This document shows, one piece after another, positions 53,368 through 61,458 of a stretch of DNA of 64,000 bases. Origin of the DNA: Salinithrix halophila (GTDB lineage Bacteria > Bacillota > Bacilli > Thermoactinomycetales > DSM-45169); contig NZ_JBHSAP010000018.1 in assembly GCF_042650125.1 (NCBI RefSeq), positions 659,752 to 723,751 of the forward strand, written 5' to 3'. Position 1 is the first letter of the stretch, and every line of letters begins with the position of its first letter. A program made the position numbers and the translations under genes. Under the pieces are notes generated by a model. That model was not told where the DNA came from, did no database searches, and saw nothing but the letters and a program-made list of their open reading frames with translations.

Positions 53368-54411
53368 TTAAAAACCGGCGGGATTGATGCGTTTGGGGCG
53401 GGTGACGGGCTTTTCAAATTGTCCTCCTTCGGAAGCAGTCTCCGCTTTTCCATCCACGGTGATCTTCACCTTTTTCGCAGCCGTGTTTTCCGTCAAGGAA
53501 AGCACAATAGTGGTGAGGGCATCTTGGGAAGCCTTTTTCTCATCACTATATTGAAGAAGCTCCTTCCCGAAATCAGCGACCGCTGTATCCCCCTCTACTT
53601 TGACACTGTTTACCCGGGTGGTCTCCGCCAGGGCATTGACCAATTCCGATCCGTGCTGAGGCCCTTTCACCAATTCCTTAAGAGCGGCTTCCGCCGTGTT
53701 CTCCGCCCGATTAATCATCCGGGTCACCGGTACATAGTAGACGGTATTATCCTGTGTCTGACCCAGGAAATAAACCGTTACAGGCATACTGTTGCTGGCG
53801 TTGATTCCCTGAGCCAACTCCAAGTTGATCCCCCTTGCCCGGGTAAGCCCTTGAGCAGGGCTTTTCCCTTTCGGCATCGCTTCCAGGGGCTTTCCATCGA
53901 CACGGATATTCACTTTTTCCACTGAATCGAAACCGGTTAACGCCCAGGTGACTGCAGAAAGGATCTTCTCCTCCATCTTCTTGTTATAGGAGAGAAACTT
54001 TTTAGAGAAATCAATGGTAGCCGTTCCCTTTTTGATATCGAGCCCTTTCACCTGCGTACCCTTGGGTAGAATACCGCTGAAACCTTCCGGAAGCATCGCT
54101 TCCCCGGCTCCCCCCTTCACCATGTAGGAAATCGCCTCTTTAGCAATCCCCTCTACTTTTGGGATATTGAGTGCATAAGGAACCACATATCCCGTATCGG
54201 TGAGGAAATAAAGTTCTAGATCACCCTTCTTAGCGGAGGGTTCCTCTTTTCCCTTTTTTTCAGGCTGATTCCCTTTTTCTTTCGTATCCAACTGTTTAGG
54301 CGGTGGGTCAATCGGCGCTGAATCCCGCTCTTCCGGGCCAAACAGACAGCCCGACAGAAGCAGGGGGAAAATCAGCAGAATTGCCGCCCCTTTCAACCAA
54401 TGTTTCCGCAT
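53368..54411 (-). CDS. gerM: Spore germination/sporulation lipoprotein GerM
   Basis: A 347-residue lipoprotein with signal peptide and lipobox LLSGC (Cys22), a charged linker rich in Lys and Pro, and two GERMN domains (about 75-200 and 215-340; DLELYFLTDTGYVVP opens the first, MPVTVYFLGQTQDNTVYYVPVTR the second). GerM supports the mother cell-forespore secretion channel in Bacillus subtilis. ATG 54411 has GGGAGGGG upstream; the longer frame to 54552 is not used. It precedes rph as in Bacillus subtilis. Confidence 0.9.
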   Translation of the reverse strand: MRKHWLKGAAILLIFPLLLSGCLFGPEERDSAPIDPPPKQLDTKEKGNQPEKKGKEEPSAKKGDLELYFLTDTGYVVPYALNIPKVEGIAKEAISYMVKGGAGEAMLPEGFSGILPKGTQVKGLDIKKGTATIDFSKKFLSYNKKMEEKILSAVTWALTGFDSVEKVNIRVDGKPLEAMPKGKSPAQGLTRARGINLELAQGINASNSMPVTVYFLGQTQDNTVYYVPVTRMINRAENTAEAALKELVKGPQHGSELVNALAETTRVNSVKVEGDTAVADFGKELLQYSDEKKASQDALTTIVLSLTENTAAKKVKITVDGKAETASEGGQFEKPVTRPKRINPAGF

Positions 54412-54499
54412 ACGATCCCCTCCCTGGGACAAAGGTCTAGTACATGTATACGAGCCTATGGCAAAAATATCCCATTTGTTTGTCCAAGGAGAGTAGGAA

Positions 54500-54530
54500 A
54501 AAGAAAACCCGCCCGGAAACCCGAGCGGGA
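54500..54530 (-). terminator. Terminator after racE
   Basis: The minus-strand stem CCCGCTCGGGTTTCCGGGCGGG is followed by TTTTCTTTTT, 15 bases past the racE stop. Confidence 0.88.
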
Positions 54531-54544
54531 AGGAAGTATACGGA

Positions 54545-55381
54545 TCAGCCAACGGTATTTTTGACCATGGATTCGGTCATGATCTGTTCTACCTCTATGG
54601 AACAGCCGAGCCACTGTTCCGCGATCAGCCGGAAAGGGGCAGGCGGTCCACTGGTGAAGAAGTGGTGGGAACCCTGCAAAAATCCCCCTTCTGCCAACAT
54701 CCCCTTGTGGTGCAACACTGTAGAAAGTTCCCGTGCCGTCTCCTCAGCGGAGTTGATCAACGCGGTCTCTCCCCCCAGTTCCCGGCGGATCATATCGGCA
54801 ATCAGTGGATAATGGGTACAACCGAGGATGAGGGAATCCAGGCGATGCTGTTTCAAAGGTGTAAGAGCCTTTTTCACGATCTGACGCGCCCCGTCGGTAC
54901 AGCCGCTCCCGCTTTCCACCAGAGGAACGAGAGTGGGACAAGCATGGCTGAAAACGAATAGCTCCGAGTCAATCCGTTTCAGGGCTTGCTCATAGGCTGT
55001 ACTGCGGATGGTCCCCTGGGTCCCGATCACGCCGATCCTCCCGTGCTGGGAAATCTTGATCGCCGCCCGTGCTCCGGGCTCGATCACCCCCAGTACCGGA
55101 ATAGAAAAGTTTTTTCGTACGGTTTCCAACGCGGCCGCGGTAGCCGTATTGCAGGCAATGACAAGCGCTTTCAAGGGAAAACGGGATAAAAAATGGACAA
55201 TTTCAAGAGTAAAGCGCCGGACTTCCTGCGGGGTCCGCGGGCCGTAAGGACAGCGTAGCGTATCTCCGAAATAAAGGACGTTTTCCTTCGGGAGTTGGCG
55301 GAAAACTTCCTTGACCACTGTCAACCCGCCCACTCCCGAATCGAGTATTCCAATTGCACTGTTGGGTGAATGCTGATCCAT
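54545..55381 (-). CDS. racE: Glutamate racemase
   Basis: Provides D-glutamate for peptidoglycan. It has 278 residues and the two-cysteine active site, Cys in VIACNTATAAA and in LGCTHYPL, plus the phosphate-binding ILDSGVGGLTV loop. I took ATG 55381; TTG 55393 directly abuts the GGAGG and is less likely. It lies between gerM and the MarR gene, as in Bacillus subtilis. Confidence 0.93.
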   Translation of the reverse strand: MDQHSPNSAIGILDSGVGGLTVVKEVFRQLPKENVLYFGDTLRCPYGPRTPQEVRRFTLEIVHFLSRFPLKALVIACNTATAAALETVRKNFSIPVLGVIEPGARAAIKISQHGRIGVIGTQGTIRSTAYEQALKRIDSELFVFSHACPTLVPLVESGSGCTDGARQIVKKALTPLKQHRLDSLILGCTHYPLIADMIRRELGGETALINSAEETARELSTVLHHKGMLAEGGFLQGSHHFFTSGPPAPFRLIAEQWLGCSIEVEQIMTESMVKNTVG

Positions 55382-55531
55382 CGGTCTGTACAAGCCTCCA
55401 TTTCGATCCGTCCATCACAATCCTTTCCATTACTCTATGGAAAAGAATGAGAGGACGACCGTGTCAGTATCATTGGTTCCAGATTTATTTTCTTAAACGG
55501 GCTCCAAAGAAAAAGGGTGCCAGTTCCCTTG

Positions 55532-55563
55532 AAAAAAATCAACTCCCCCACAGAGAAGGGAGT
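55532..55563 (-). terminator. Terminator after the MarR gene
   Basis: The minus-strand ACTCCC...GGGAGT stem overlaps the stop codon and leads into a T-rich tract, giving racE its own transcription unit. Confidence 0.7.
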
Positions 55564-56009
55564 CAAATTTTCATCTCGCGGTGGAGTGTCGACAGGTGTT
55601 TAGACATTTCCTTCACTTCATCGACGGGTAAATGGGACAGGATTTCCGACAGATAAGCCTGCCTCGCCTCCATCACTTCCCGGATAATCGATGTTCCCTT
55701 GTCCAGGAGGTGGATACGTACCACCCGACGATCCCGTTCGTCCCGAACCCGCTCTACAACACCATTTTTTTCCATTCGATCGACGAGATCCGTCATCGTG
55801 CTGCAAGCCAAGAACATCTTCTGCGACAATTCGCCAATCGTCATATCTCCTTCTTCGTTCAACCACAAAAGAGCCGTGAACTGCGGAGGGGTAATCGGAA
55901 ACTCATGGAGGAGTTCACGCCCCTTCCGCTTAATAATCACACTGATCTCACGGACCAGCCGTTCAATCTCCATCACCAGCTCTTTTGGCAATCCGGGTTT
56001 CGTTTCCAT
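55563..56009 (-). CDS. ysmB: MarR-family transcriptional regulator (YsmB)
   Basis: A 148-residue winged-helix repressor-type protein: the recognition region MTIGELSQKMFLACSTMTDLVDRMEKNGVVERV is followed by the wing RDERDRRVVRIHLLDKG. I chose ATG 56009; AGAGGAG lies 12 bases upstream. It sits between racE and gerE exactly as ysmB does in Bacillus subtilis. The ligand is unknown. Confidence 0.85.
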   Translation of the reverse strand: METKPGLPKELVMEIERLVREISVIIKRKGRELLHEFPITPPQFTALLWLNEEGDMTIGELSQKMFLACSTMTDLVDRMEKNGVVERVRDERDRRVVRIHLLDKGTSIIREVMEARQAYLSEILSHLPVDEVKEMSKHLSTLHREMKI

Positions 56010-56216
56010 AAAAAGCGTCGCTCCTCTGACAGTCTTCCGATCCGTCATGGAAGTGGGCAGTTGGGGCTCCGAGCCCTTTCACCCGCGCTATACGAACCAT
56101 GTTTCCATGGTATACGATGAGCTACCGTGAGACAAGTTCTACTCGAAAGCCCGAGAAAAAAAGTCTGGAAAAGGTAAAGAAACCCTACACCAGAGGTAGG
56201 GCCGAAGAGAAAAGGT

Positions 56217-56438
56217 TCAGATTTTTAGATCGCCAAGGCGTACCAATTCCACCACAGCTTGAGACCGTCCTTTTACATTCAGTTTCTGCATCACATTCGA
56301 AATATGATTGCGGACGGTTTTTTCGCTGATGAAGAGTTGCTGGGCGATCTCTTTGGTTGTCTTATCCTGCACCAACAGCTCGAACACTTCCCTTTCCCTG
56401 TTTGTCAACAAGGGTTTCCCTTTCTGGTTGCTGCTCAA
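56217..56438 (-). CDS. gerE: GerE, LuxR-type late mother-cell regulator
   Basis: A 73-residue protein that is essentially one LuxR helix-turn-helix domain: LLTNREREVFELLVQDKTTKEIAQQLFISEKTVRNHISNVMQKLNVKGRSQAVVELVRLG. It regulates coat genes at the end of sporulation together with sigma-K. It starts at TTG 56438 with AGGAGG nine bases upstream. A strong sigma-K-type promoter is present. Confidence 0.94.
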   Translation of the reverse strand: MSSNQKGKPLLTNREREVFELLVQDKTTKEIAQQLFISEKTVRNHISNVMQKLNVKGRSQAVVELVRLGDLKI

Positions 56439-56496
56439 TGCGCCACCCCTCCTTGCTCGAACTCTTAGAACACGAGGGTAAGGGACTCAGTCAGGT

Positions 56497-56524
56497 TATT
56501 GTATGAACGGGCATATTTCGCGGT
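56497..56524 (-). promoter_or_regulatory. Sigma-K promoter of gerE
   Basis: On the minus strand AC (56524-56523), 17 bp, then CATACAATA (56505-56497), a full match to the sigma-K -10 pattern CATANNNTA. It lies about 59 bp upstream of the gerE start. This agrees with known sigma-K control of gerE. Confidence 0.7.
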
Positions 56525-56634
56525 GCTTTCGCCTTGGAAAAATAGGCTGTCTCTCTGTGGCCGCCAAGACTGTCGGGAAACCGGGAACTGCAGTATCTTA
56601 TGCCATCCACCCAAGGCCGGTGACAAATCCCCCT
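56525..56634. other. Intergenic region between gerE promoter and repeat copy 1
   Basis: No gene with a ribosome site is visible here. The short frames are not conserved in any pattern I recognise. With the repeat and the tract to 56879, this forms the roughly 440-bp gene-free stretch between gerE and the lipoprotein gene. Confidence 0.4.
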
Positions 56635-56737
56635 TACGGTAATTAGGGTGGTCAACAGGCATAAGAAGAGCCCCCGACTTTTCTCATGGGTGCTCCCCTT
56701 TCTTCCTTCGCTCATTTTATGGAGTTATTTTCGCCGT
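56635..56737 (-). repeat. Direct repeat copy 1 (terminator module)
   Basis: A 103-bp sequence nearly identical to 59367-59472 and in the same orientation. On the minus strand it contains GGAGCACCC-(12 nt)-GGGGGCTC, a hairpin followed by a T-rich stretch, inside about 50 nt of conserved upstream and 40 nt of conserved downstream sequence. It lies past the 3' end of the lipoprotein gene and marks the gerE-side border of the AT-rich islet. Confidence 0.8.
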
Positions 56738-56879
56738 GGATGATTGGCGCTCGTCATTCCTCCTTCAATAGTCGTAAGAGGATGTTCCTTAAAGTAAAAC
56801 CACTTTTCGCAAGGAATACGAATCTGTTTGACAGCGAACATTTACAATAAGAGCCGGTGCAGTGAATGATGTCGGTCCT

Positions 56880-57368
56880 TTATTCCCGCTCCGATAAATC
56901 CAATATCACTTGATCGGCTGGGGTGATCCGTCGTACACGGAGCTCATACCTGCCCATCGGGTATGTTAACGCTTTGTAAGTTGTCGGCTTTACTTTATAA
57001 CGGTTACCTAGTTTTCGATTGACTTCTTCCAAACTAATATTCATTTTTATCTGATAGTACATTACTATATTGGTCTCATCAACTGTGAATATAATTTCTT
57101 GTCCATTTCTCTTATAAATATAATCCTGAATATCTTCGTTATCGATTTGCTTGTTGGGTTTTCCCCACTTTTCAGTGACCTGTTTAAAAGGAAAATTAGA
57201 AAGGGGGAAAGGAATACCTTTTACTTTTCCTTTATTGAATAATCGAATAGTTTCTTTATCTAAGGTAACAATACTTTCCTGGTGATTCCTTGTTTCCTGA
57301 AGGTCAGATTGTATACAAGACGTGTTCATCATAAGTCCAATCATAAATAGATAGAAAAATTTTCCCAT
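56880..57368 (-). CDS. Lipoprotein of unknown function, YjgB/DUF4309-like
   Basis: A 162-residue protein with a short signal peptide and lipobox MNTSC (Cys18). The mature part has FNKGKVKGIPFPLSNFPFKQVTEKWGKPNKQ, which recalls the repeated 'gravity of Trp-Gly' strand-turn of YjgB-type (DUF4309) proteins, then β-rich sequence ending RVRRITPADQVILDLSERE. I am not certain of the family. AAGGAG lies 13 bases before ATG 57368. Base composition is clearly more AT-rich than the flanking core genes, suggesting acquisition. No partner gene is obvious. Confidence 0.6.
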   Translation of the reverse strand: MGKFFYLFMIGLMMNTSCIQSDLQETRNHQESIVTLDKETIRLFNKGKVKGIPFPLSNFPFKQVTEKWGKPNKQIDNEDIQDYIYKRNGQEIIFTVDETNIVMYYQIKMNISLEEVNRKLGNRYKVKPTTYKALTYPMGRYELRVRRITPADQVILDLSERE

Positions 57369-57545
57369 CGTTTTCGTTACACTCCTTAGCTCAACTAAGT
57401 ATTCGTGTTAATGGGATAACGCAAACCCAAAAATGTCTCTCATCTTAAATGACCATATCTAGGGTATAATTTTCTAGATCCACTCCCCTGATAAAACAAT
57501 CCTTTTTTTACTTTTGTAAGAAGTGCACAGATTCCTTCAGATGAG

Positions 57546-57683
57546 TTAAAATATAAACCATTTCTTAGAATAAGTAAAGCCCTCTTGCAGAATAGGAAGG
57601 CGGGTCATATACCAGACGAAGCCCCATACTTCATCTTCAAAACCTGTATAGTCTTCCCTGAAAAAACAGGCAATCGGGATCGT
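57546..57683 (-). pseudogene. Gene remnant between lipoprotein and P450 genes
   Basis: A minus-strand stretch bounded by stops encodes a coherent, aromatic-rich peptide: FREDYTGFEDEVWGFVWYM then TRLPILQEGFTYSKKWFIF and a TAA. There is no suitable start codon before it, and no ribosome site precedes the internal ATG. The peptide reads like the C-terminus of a real protein, so I call it a truncated remnant; I do not know the family. The rest of 57369-57714 is AT-rich, with no further feature I can support. Confidence 0.35.
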
Positions 57684-57714
57684 TTACCAAAAGGGCACTA
57701 ATATCTAAATTAAA

Positions 57715-58974
57715 TTACATAGTTTTCTTAATCTCTTTTATTAAAAATTTACTACGGGGAATACTTGGCATGTTTACCATACTGAAACTTAAATCCTGAT
57801 CAGGAACTTCATATTCTATTCGATTTAATAGATAATCAAGACCCACTTTCATGACTTCCATAGTGACCCACTCACCAGCACAGCGGTGTCCCAAAAAGTA
57901 ATCGCCACCCCCCTGTGGGATAAAGCTAAAGGGACTTCCTTCCCATATGCCAAACCGACCCGGATTGAACATATCGGGATTTTCCCAAATTTCGGGGTCA
58001 TGATTTGTGCCATAAAGATCAAGCAAAGTTAATGTACCTTCTTCAAATTTATAGCCGTTCCATATGAAATATTTTTTTACCCGTGCCACGACAAACGGAA
58101 AAAATGGATAATAGCGGCGAACTTCCTGGACAAACATTTGGGCATATTTTTCATCACCCGTTTCAAGTTTCTTCCTTTCTTCTGGATAATGATGCAAAGC
58201 CAATGCAATGAAATTAATGAATATAGCGATCGCAACCATCGGTCTTAAGATATTGATCACTTCCACAGCAGCAGTCTCGGCGTCCAAAAGATTTCCTTGC
58301 AGATCCCGGTGCCAGGAAAATCTGTGTAATGCGGTATTTTCGGTGGGATTCACTTTCCCATCACGAACCTTCTCAATGATTTCTCCCATCCACTTTTCTA
58401 CCCGATTCCGTGCTTTTCTCCCTAACCAATGAGCGGGCCCGATTGCAGCTGCCGACTCAAACATCGCTCCCAAATCTTTTGTCAACCTCTGAACTTCGTC
58501 TTCTTGTACAGGTACACCTGCCCACTGGCAGGCTATCTTACACATCATTTCCTTCGCTTCATCATAAAGAATAACCGCATCCATCTGTTCCCATTTACCC
58601 ACTGCTATTTCCCACTGTTTTTTTGTAATGTTGGTCAGTTTTTTTAGTCCCTCAGGAGACATGATCGACATAAACATTTCCTTTCGATGGCTATGAGCCT
58701 GTCCATCTAATGCCTGAACACCATTTTTTCCAAACAATGTTTGCATCACCCGATTGGGTGCAGCATCTTTCCTTTGGAATTTCTCAGAGTCATAAAATAC
58801 TTCCGCAGCTTCCTTCCCCCCCATGCAGATCGCTTTCTGCCCAAGCAAACGGGTCTCAAAAACATCAGAATTAAAACTTTTACGTCTGTTCAACATGTAT
58901 AGATATCCTTCTCTCATAAAGCTCAAGGTATGGTCTATTCCTTTTTCCTGAGGCATTTGATTTGTATTGGACAT
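57715..58974 (-). CDS. CYP152-family cytochrome P450, fatty-acid peroxygenase
   Basis: A haem enzyme that uses H2O2 to hydroxylate fatty acids without a reductase. It has 419 residues, with haem-thiolate Cys365 in GHRCAGEW. The I-helix has NILRPMVAIA, where Arg244-Pro replaces the acid-alcohol pair of ordinary P450s and binds the fatty-acid carboxylate. Gln87 in GVQALDG matches the hydroxylase P450-BSβ; the decarboxylase OleT has His there. I chose ATG 58974, nine bases behind GGAG. The gene is AT-rich relative to its surroundings and lies in an islet between direct repeats. Confidence 0.9.
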   Translation of the reverse strand: MSNTNQMPQEKGIDHTLSFMREGYLYMLNRRKSFNSDVFETRLLGQKAICMGGKEAAEVFYDSEKFQRKDAAPNRVMQTLFGKNGVQALDGQAHSHRKEMFMSIMSPEGLKKLTNITKKQWEIAVGKWEQMDAVILYDEAKEMMCKIACQWAGVPVQEDEVQRLTKDLGAMFESAAAIGPAHWLGRKARNRVEKWMGEIIEKVRDGKVNPTENTALHRFSWHRDLQGNLLDAETAAVEVINILRPMVAIAIFINFIALALHHYPEERKKLETGDEKYAQMFVQEVRRYYPFFPFVVARVKKYFIWNGYKFEEGTLTLLDLYGTNHDPEIWENPDMFNPGRFGIWEGSPFSFIPQGGGDYFLGHRCAGEWVTMEVMKVGLDYLLNRIEYEVPDQDLSFSMVNMPSIPRSKFLIKEIKKTM

Positions 58975-59150
58975 ATCATTCATCTCCATTTCTTAAGCAA
59001 TGATCTTATCTTTTTTGAGACTCCACACGGCGCCCTCAATCCATTTCTGCTTCGGACAACTCCCAAGTTCAGGGCTGCTCATCAGCCCGTCCTATGCAGT
59101 TAGAAGTATACTCAAATGGGCGGTGTATCTGTTACGAGTACACTAGGCAG

Positions 59151-59170
59151 CAAGGCCGGATAGGGCCTTG
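59151..59170. repeat. Inverted repeat upstream of the P450 gene
   Basis: CAAGGCC-GGATAG-GGCCTTG, a perfect 7-bp dyad about 180 bp upstream of the P450 start, without a T run. It could be an operator or the end of an unrelated transcript. The rest of 58975-59366 contains no gene that I can support. Confidence 0.4.
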
Positions 59171-59366
59171 TCAATAATAATCGTAGCTATGCTTTTCTCT
59201 GTGCCCACATTTGCAAGCCTAACTTGTGTATGTAGGATTCACTCCTTTGAATCCCTTAGTTAATTCTTCTTTTCCCAACTGTCCACTTATCTCATGCATC
59301 CAATTTCAGTCCCGGGCCTTGAAAGGCGATTAGGGAAAGCTCCACTAAATCCCTTCGATATTCCTG

Positions 59367-59472
59367 TACGGTAATTAGGAAGGTCATCAGGCATATAAAA
59401 AAGGAGCCCCCAACTTTTCTCATGGGTGCTCCCCTTTCTTCCTTCGCATTTCATGAAGTTATTTTTCGCCGT
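59367..59472 (-). repeat. Direct repeat copy 2 / terminator of btuF
   Basis: A 106-bp copy of 56635-56737. The minus-strand hairpin GGAGCACCC...GGGGGCTCC runs into TTTTTTAT, making a good intrinsic terminator 60-90 bases past the btuF stop. In this copy ATGAGAAAAGTT inside the hairpin loop opens a 43-codon frame (59327-59458) behind AAGGGGAG, but copy 1 shifts and stops after 11 codons, so I do not call a gene. Confidence 0.8.
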
Positions 59473-59494
59473 AGCCCGGCTGATTTCTTTAAGG

Positions 59495-60475
59495 TTAAGG
59501 CTCAAATTTTTCAGGAAAAAATCCCTTGGCGAGGGTTTCCACCGTGTCAGCGTTCCGCACCCCTTCAAAAGCACCCGTTAAGGGAATGACGACAAACCGT
59601 TTATTTTTGACCGCTGGCGTTCCTTTCAACTTGGGATTGTCCAGAATCTCTTTGACCTTTTCATCGGCGGATTGCTTGCCGTAATCGTTAACGACAATTA
59701 TTTCTGGCTTTCGCTTCACCGCTTCTTCCCAGCTTACTCCCGCCCAGTCTTTATCGAGGTCGCCAAATACGTTCTCCCCTCCAGCGAGGCGGATCAATTC
59801 GGTTTCCAGGGAACGCCCCGCCGTGTATAGACCGCTTTTGCCGCTATCATATACCAATACTTTGACCGGCTGATCCTGCCGGCCCACCCTCTTTTGCACC
59901 CGGTCGATCTTCTCTTTCATCTGTTTGATCCGTTTTTGCGCCCGGGATTCCACGCGAAAGATCCGTCCCAGATTACGAAGGTCGGTGTACACATCATCCA
60001 TGGTTGGTTGGCCCTCTACGTAATTTCCTTTGGTAACGTAAGCTGGAATCCCTTTGTCCGCGTAGCTTTCCACCGTAGCCAGCCTCTTTTCGTTGAAAGA
60101 GTAGATCTGGCCGTAAACAAAGTCTGGCTCCACCGATAACAGGGCTTCCATGGATGGGTAGCGCTCCGCCAGCACGGGAACTTTTTTATATTCTCTTTTA
60201 TACTTAGGCAGGATCTGATCATTCCTATACGCCGTTCCTACCATATATTTTTCCAGACCCAGCGCCAGCATGTTTTCCGTCGTATTTTGATCTAGGCTAA
60301 CCGCCCGCTGCGGAACTTCCGTGAACTCCAGCTCCTGGCCCATGCTGTCGACGATGACCCTCTCACCGGAAGAAGAAGTTTTCTCCCCGCCACTAGGCTC
60401 CGCCCCTCGACCGCAGGCTGTCACCAGTACGGCGACGAGCAAGAGCGAAGAAAAAAAGCGCATCCTGAAACGCAA
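59495..60475 (-). CDS. btuF: Cobalamin ABC importer substrate-binding lipoprotein BtuF
   Basis: A 326-residue lipoprotein: signal peptide, lipobox LVTAC (Cys21), then a two-lobed periplasmic-binding fold (ERVIVDSMGQELEFTEVPQRAVSLDQNTTENMLALGL opens lobe 1; KVLVYDSGKSGLYTAGRSLETELIRLAGGENVFGD opens lobe 2). The family also covers siderophore binders; cobalamin is inferred from the upstream riboswitch. I chose TTG 60475, seven bases behind AGAAGGG. It is the last gene of btuC-D-F, separated from btuD by 194 bp. Confidence 0.8.
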   Translation of the reverse strand: MRFRMRFFSSLLLVAVLVTACGRGAEPSGGEKTSSSGERVIVDSMGQELEFTEVPQRAVSLDQNTTENMLALGLEKYMVGTAYRNDQILPKYKREYKKVPVLAERYPSMEALLSVEPDFVYGQIYSFNEKRLATVESYADKGIPAYVTKGNYVEGQPTMDDVYTDLRNLGRIFRVESRAQKRIKQMKEKIDRVQKRVGRQDQPVKVLVYDSGKSGLYTAGRSLETELIRLAGGENVFGDLDKDWAGVSWEEAVKRKPEIIVVNDYGKQSADEKVKEILDNPKLKGTPAVKNKRFVVIPLTGAFEGVRNADTVETLAKGFFPEKFEP

Positions 60476-60669
60476 ACTCTTTCCCTTCTCCTCTCTTCCC
60501 CCGCTCTGCGGGTCAACGCCAGTGTTAAAAAAACTGAACAAATCGAACATCCCCCTTCAGGCACCATGAAGCAATGGTTGTCAAACAACAAGGCAAATCG
60601 AAGCAACCCTGATCTGAGGTACGATGAACCTAACTGGCGGACCTTCTCTCTTTTCCTGCCAATCCCGAG

Positions 60670-61458
60670 CTACGCCCTCAAGCTTTTTTCCAGCCTGTCC
60701 GACAAGAACAGCACATGGATCTTCCCCGTTCGGCGATGGCGTTCCACTTCCGCCTCCACCCCGAACACTTCGCGCAACAAACCGGGGCGAAGTACCTGTT
60801 CTGGCGTGCCCGAAGCGACCATCCTGCCCGACTCGATCACAAATAGCCGGTCGCAGTAAGCGGCGGCAATATTCAGATCGTGCAACGCGGCTAACGTGGT
60901 TACGCCGATTCCGGAGATCAGATCCATGATCTGCAGCTGATAACGAATATCCAGATGGTTGGTCGGCTCGTCCAGGATGAGAAAGTCGGCTTGTTGAGCC
61001 AAGGACCGAGCGATCAACACCCGCTGTTTCTCACCGCCGGAACACTTTATGAAGGGTTGATCGGCCAACCGGGTCATCCCCACTTGATCCAGTGCATCCG
61101 CTACAATCGCCCGGTCTTTTTCTGTATCCCCCTCCAGGAAACCTTTGTACGGATAGCGGCCCATCATCACGATCTCCCGCACCGTAAAGTCAACCCCGTC
61201 AACAGACTCCTGCTGAACGACGCTCATGGCTCGGGCGGTCTGTCGGGAGGAAAGAGTCGATAGGTCCTGTTCATCCAGGGAGATCCATCCCGCATCCGGC
61301 CGCAAATGCCGATAAATCGTTTTGATCAACGTGGACTTCCCGCTACCGTTAGGACCGATTAAACCGACGAACTCACCCGGCTTCACTTCAATCCCCACTT
61401 CATCCAACAACCGATTTTCGGCGATGGTGAGGGTTACTTTTTCTGCTTGTAGCTTCAT
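60670..61458 (-). CDS. btuD: Cobalamin ABC importer ATPase BtuD
   Basis: A 262-residue FecE/BtuD-type ATPase: Walker A GPNGSGKSTLIK, signature CSGGEKQRVLIARSLA, Walker B FLILDEPTNHLD and switch His in ALHDLNIAA. ATG 61458 overlaps the btuC stop (ATGA). The open frame further upstream is out-of-frame btuC sequence and not part of the protein. Confidence 0.88.
   Translation of the reverse strand: MKLQAEKVTLTIAENRLLDEVGIEVKPGEFVGLIGPNGSGKSTLIKTIYRHLRPDAGWISLDEQDLSTLSSRQTARAMSVVQQESVDGVDFTVREIVMMGRYPYKGFLEGDTEKDRAIVADALDQVGMTRLADQPFIKCSGGEKQRVLIARSLAQQADFLILDEPTNHLDIRYQLQIMDLISGIGVTTLAALHDLNIAAAYCDRLFVIESGRMVASGTPEQVLRPGLLREVFGVEAEVERHRRTGKIHVLFLSDRLEKSLRA

Noticed and set aside
59165..59190. 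TTGACA-like hexamer upstream of the P450 gene as its promoter
   Set aside because: No -10 hexamer at 15-19 bp downstream; it also overlaps the CAAGGCC inverted repeat.
57369..59366. CRISPR array or phage genes in the AT-rich islet
   Set aside because: No regularly spaced repeats and no integrase, terminase or structural-gene motifs; only the two flanking direct repeats are present.
59327..59458. 43-codon peptide MRKVGGSFFICLM... within repeat copy 2
   Set aside because: It has a good ribosome site and hydrophobic start, suggesting a signalling peptide, but its start codon lies in the loop of a terminator hairpin and the second copy is frame-shifted after 11 codons.
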